DNA of 64,000 bases. Source: CALINF01 sp039980455. Its GTDB lineage: Bacteria > Pseudomonadota > Gammaproteobacteria > Pseudomonadales > Halieaceae. Under the pieces are notes generated by a model. That model was not told where the DNA came from. It ran no database searches and worked only from the letters and a program-made list of their open reading frames with translations. This document shows, one piece after another, positions 61,674-64,000 of this stretch. The stretch lies in NCBI GenBank assembly GCA_039980455.1, contig JBDXCG010000004.1, forward strand, positions 868,001 through 932,000, read 5' to 3'. A program made the position numbers and the translations under genes. Each line of letters opens with the position of its first letter. The stretch's first letter is position 1.

Positions 61674-61818
61674 TACCGTGTACCGCGCTGGTTTGGTTCT
61701 TCGAGGCGCGGTTCGACAAAACGCGACCAAAGGAGCGTTTTAGACGCCGCAGCAAGGCGAAGGCGCCCGCAGGGTGATAACGGCCCTTAGGGCGTTATCA
61801 TCAATCCAGCACCCTCGT
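61643..61818. repeat. 176-bp direct repeat, copy 1
   Basis: Starts with the right part of the tRNA terminator (GCTCACCCGCAGGGTG) and ends in AATCCAGCACCCTCGT. Copy 2 follows without a gap. Inside are GACGCCGCAGCAAGGCG and the hairpin TGATAACG (61775-61782) / CGTTATCA (61793-61800). No credible gene. Confidence 0.9.
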
Positions 61819-61994
61819 GCTCACCCGCAGGGTGAGCCTTTTTTGTTTGTACCGTGTACCGCGCTGGTTTGGTTCTTCGAGGCGCGGTTCGACAAAACGC
61901 GACCAAAGTAGCGTTTTAGACGCCGCAGCAAAGCGAAGGCGCCCGCAGGGTGATAACGGCCCTTAGGTCGTTATCATCAATCCAGTACCCTCGC
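61819..61994. repeat. 176-bp direct repeat, copy 2
   Basis: About five or six differences from copy 1 over 176 bp. It opens with an intact terminator hairpin (GCTCACCC GCAG GGTGAGC then T6). Its last ~18 bp coincide with the 3' end of the truncated integrase, whose stop codon lies at 61977-61979. Confidence 0.9.
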
Positions 61995-62357
61995 CGCGCG
62001 CAGGCGGCGACCGAAGGTGTGTTTCAAGTCGTGTACCCGTATGGGCATGTCCAGCTTACGCCGGACCGACTTCCAGCCATTGTTGTTGATGCTGCGCACC
62101 GGGCGGCCGTAGTAGGTAAAGACGCGCTGCGGGTGTTGGCCGCGCACGCCTTCGATCAGTGACTTTGCCACCCTGTTCAACACCACCAACCGACCCTCCC
62201 GGCTCTTGACCCTTTCTCCTGGAATGAGAAATACCGAGGTGCCCAGTTCCGGCACGTCGATCTCCCAATCCCACTGCAAGCTACAGACCTCGCCGTCCCG
62301 GCAGCCGGTAATCCCTCGGTACCCAGATGGCTCGGTAGTCTGCTGTTGAATGGTTCT
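61977..62357 (-). pseudogene. Truncated tyrosine recombinase (integrase), catalytic-domain fragment
   Basis: A 126-codon open frame without a proper start. It reads ITGCRDGEVCSLQWDWE (first catalytic Arg), FLIPGERVKSREGRLVVLNR (Lys region), RVFTYYGRPVRSINNNGWK and RVHDLKHTFGRRLRAARV (the HxxR/K box). The N-terminal and core-binding domains and the C-terminal catalytic tyrosine are missing. It lies just after tRNA-Lys, facing it, as tRNA-integrated elements do. This is a non-functional remnant. Confidence 0.85.
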
Positions 62358-62677
62358 TTACTGCAGAGGGTGAGAAGCAGAAGTACACCCAACAAATACG
62401 AAGTTCAGCGGGTATCGCCATTTTCGTCTCAGAAAAAAACGATAAAGCTCATTGGGTTGAGGTAGGTCGATGCTACGAACGCTTCGCGCTGCAAGTTGCC
62501 GCACTGGGCATCCGGAACGCGTTTCTGAATCAACCAGTAGAGATATCCAGCCTAAGGGCTCAGTTCGCCTCACATATTGGTATTGGGGATCGGCGTCCCG
62601 ACCTGGTCGTTCGTTTCGGGCGCGGCCCAGAAATGCCCAGGTCATTACGTCGGCCCGTTGAGGCAGTGATTATGTAG
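62339..62677 (+). pseudogene. 3' fragment of an Acg-type nitroreductase/FMN oxidoreductase gene
   Basis: The plus-strand frame after the TAG at 62336-62338 reads YTQQIRSSAGIAIFVSEKND, then HWVEVGRCYERFALQVAALG, NAFLNQPVEISSLRAQF and DRRPDLVVRFGRGPEMPRSL, ending SLRRPVEAVIM and TAG (62675-62677). This is the C-terminal third of the Acg family, usually above 300 residues. No start or N-terminal domain is present. It overlaps the integrase fragment head-on by about 20 bp, marking a deletion junction. Confidence 0.75.
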
Positions 62678-62715
62678 ATACAAATGGCCTTGCCCACCGG
62701 TGTATTGCCCAGACC

Positions 62716-63381
62716 TTACTCCGTTCCACCCTCAATAGTCGCTGTTTTTTGATTCGAAAGACGTGTGTACAAAAACTGCGAGCACCAGTAAAGCCAAGCT
62801 CCAAATACTAATAACCACAACACGCCATGGCAGCCGTACTTAACCCCATCCAGCACTGGTAGTACAGCATAAAGTAACGAATACACGCCACCTTCATTGG
62901 GGTAGGCAAGCATGTAAACCGGCATCAGGGCATTTGCAATCAGAACCGAGAAAAAATAGATGCTCACCAATACGGTAAGCAGCCTACGAATCATAGGGTA
63001 TGAGATTGTTGCTCTACCCACGTTCAGTACAAAGCCGGCAAAAGCCGGCGGCGCCAGGGTATCCAGGCCTAACTGAAAGTAGGCATACTGCCATCGACCG
63101 TCCGGCCCCAGTGCTTCGGCAAACTCTGTGATATGGGCTGAACCGTAGCCGATATGGCCATCAAGGGTTTGCACCCCACCTGCAAGCACTGTGAGCGCAT
63201 CTACCTGGGCCGCCACAGCGGGTATCGACAGGTAAACCAGCCCGGTGGTAACCGGTAGCAACCATTTGCTGGAGCTTATCGCTACTCCCCGCGCGGTATA
63301 GAGCAGGTAGACTATGGCAATCGACCAAAACAGGCCGACTACCGTATGAAGTGAATAAAGATCGCCGTCAAGTAAATTCAT
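62716..63381 (-). CDS. Integral membrane protein, unknown
   Basis: 221 residues from the ATG at 63381; twelve extra codons upstream overlap the preceding gene. About five or six membrane helices (for example HTVVGLFWSIAIVYLLYTA, FAGFVLNVGRATISY and VLWLLVFGAWLYWCSQFLY). It starts 5 bp after the stop of the beta-propeller gene, so they are co-transcribed. I do not recognise the family; hydrophobicity is the only firm statement. Confidence 0.7.
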   Translation of the reverse strand: MNLLDGDLYSLHTVVGLFWSIAIVYLLYTARGVAISSSKWLLPVTTGLVYLSIPAVAAQVDALTVLAGGVQTLDGHIGYGSAHITEFAEALGPDGRWQYAYFQLGLDTLAPPAFAGFVLNVGRATISYPMIRRLLTVLVSIYFFSVLIANALMPVYMLAYPNEGGVYSLLYAVLPVLDGVKYGCHGVLWLLVFGAWLYWCSQFLYTRLSNQKTATIEGGTE

Positions 63382-63386
63382 GAGGG

Positions 63387-64000
63387 CTAGTCGACAGCGC
63401 CATCGGCATCGATGCAAAACAACCCGGCGGTGAAATCTTCCAGCGCTGCATTGGGAATCGGGCTGTTGGCAGTGCAGGCCCAGCCGTCCTCTGTAAAGCT
63501 GAAGTCACGGGTGTAAGTTCCGCGCAGCGGCATGGGGTAGGCAACAAACTCCCCTGTTTCTGGATAGAGGCGATACACGTGATCGGTCATTACCTCGTTA
63601 ATCCAGATTTCCTGGGTTTGCGGGTGCACCCCCAACGCATAGGGTGCAGGGCGGTATCCGTCTTTAAACTCAGGCATGGGATAAATTCTGTGCTCCATCG
63701 TGTCAGTATTGATGCGGGCGATCATGCCCTCACTGTAGCCGGTGAGCCACATCTGACCCTGCGCATCAAAACGAAGTCGGCGCGGCGCTTTGATGGGCGA
63801 ATCAAACTCATGCACTTCGAGGGTGTCGGGAACAACATAGCCAATGCGATCGGCGTACAACCTGGCAAACCAAACCTGGCCATTGACGGGATTGATATCA
63901 ATACCATAGGGCGTGGTAGTAGCGGCGATACCCAGTGCTTTCTGTTTGGGAAGATTGATCAGCGTGATCTTGTCCGTCGCCGGATCGATGCGACCTATTT
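63387..64000 (-). CDS. Vgb/streptogramin-lyase-like beta-propeller protein, C-terminal part (cut by window end)
   Basis: 204 codons open to the window edge. Repeating blades read IDINPVNGQVWFARLYADR, LRFDAQGQMWLTGYSEG, LGVHPQTQEIWINEVMTDH and FSFTEDGWACTAN, typical of Vgb/SMP-30-like six-bladed propellers. Such proteins are often secreted or periplasmic lactonases and lyases, or binding partners of membrane complexes. Activity is undecided, and the N-terminus (signal peptide) is outside the window. Confidence 0.75.
   Translation of the reverse strand, partial: IGRIDPATDKITLINLPKQKALGIAATTTPYGIDINPVNGQVWFARLYADRIGYVVPDTLEVHEFDSPIKAPRRLRFDAQGQMWLTGYSEGMIARINTDTMEHRIYPMPEFKDGYRPAPYALGVHPQTQEIWINEVMTDHVYRLYPETGEFVAYPMPLRGTYTRDFSFTEDGWACTANSPIPNAALEDFTAGLFCIDADGAVD

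Noticed and set aside
61568..61777. 69-codon frame across tRNA-Lys and the repeat
   Set aside because: Overlaps the tRNA and terminator; not a credible protein.
61643..61994. CRISPR-like or IS-like reading of the repeat region
   Set aside because: Only two long abutting copies, no spacers, no terminal inverted repeats and no transposase.
62358..62645. 95-codon minus-strand frame
   Set aside because: Antisense to the recognisable Acg-type fragment on the plus strand.

Overview
The window looks like a chromosomal segment of an aerobic, probably marine gammaproteobacterium. This placement is an inference. Gene order is close to Pseudomonas-type genomes (argF-argD/grxD/bfr/bfd; proA-nadD-rsfS-rlmH-mrdA-rodA-mltB-rlpA-dacA-ybeD-lipB; fmdB-like-aspS-yebC-ruvCAB-ybgC-tolQRAB-pal-cpoB-queE-queC-tRNA-Lys). 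The mix of cytochrome P450, acyl desaturase, putrescine-type glutamine synthetase with a LuxR regulator and a PHA-granule family protein suits the Halieaceae/OM60-like groups. Almost all of the window is dense, intact coding sequence. No CRISPR array, rRNA operon or intact mobile element was seen.

Layout. 1-18.6 kb is the more accessory part: the 5' end of hslO, a DMT transporter, a PHA-system protein, an AraC regulator-patatin pair divergent from a diiron ferritin-like protein, rpsT, a tyrosine phosphatase, two small envelope proteins, a PlsC-like acyltransferase with dinG, the fadBA beta-oxidation operon, a periplasmic binding protein, and a P450 / CrtC-like / APH-type kinase group. 18.6-24 kb carries class Ia ribonucleotide reductase nrdAB, with a long upstream region holding a perfect DnaA box and an NrdR-like box. 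24-30 kb has argD-argF, grxD, bfr and bfd (each with a Fur box), and proA. 29-37.6 kb is the cell-elongation and peptidoglycan cluster, ending in lipB without lipA. 37.7-49.5 kb holds prfC, gpx, a delta-9-type desaturase, a MATE pump, an exonuclease-fold protein with a DUF5329 protein, PuuA-like glutamine synthetase with its LuxR neighbour, a lytic transglycosylase, proS and an HU protein with a histone-H1-like tail. 49.6-61.5 kb is the aspS-ruvCAB-tol-pal-que block. 61.55-62.7 kb, after tRNA-Lys, is a scar: two copies of a 176-bp direct repeat, a truncated tyrosine recombinase and a truncated Acg-type nitroreductase facing each other. 62.7-64 kb begins another operon (membrane protein plus a Vgb-like beta-propeller, cut by the window end).

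How the genes fit together. fadBA, the P450, the APH-type kinase, PlsC-like protein, patatin, desaturase and PHA protein point to a lipid-oriented metabolism. nrdAB, dinG, ruvCAB and the HU protein serve replication and repair. bfr/bfd/grxD handle iron under apparent Fur control. mrdA/rodA/mltB/rlpA/dacA and tol-pal/cpoB build and divide the envelope.

The best candidates for something not fully described are the P450/CrtC-like/kinase trio beside fadBA, the divergent AraC-patatin/diiron locus, the tRNA-Lys scar with its tandem duplication, a terminator-like hairpin at the start of the argD transcript, and the long hairpin-bearing nrdA leader. All calls come from reading the sequence alone. Family assignments rest on recognised motifs and no database search was run.
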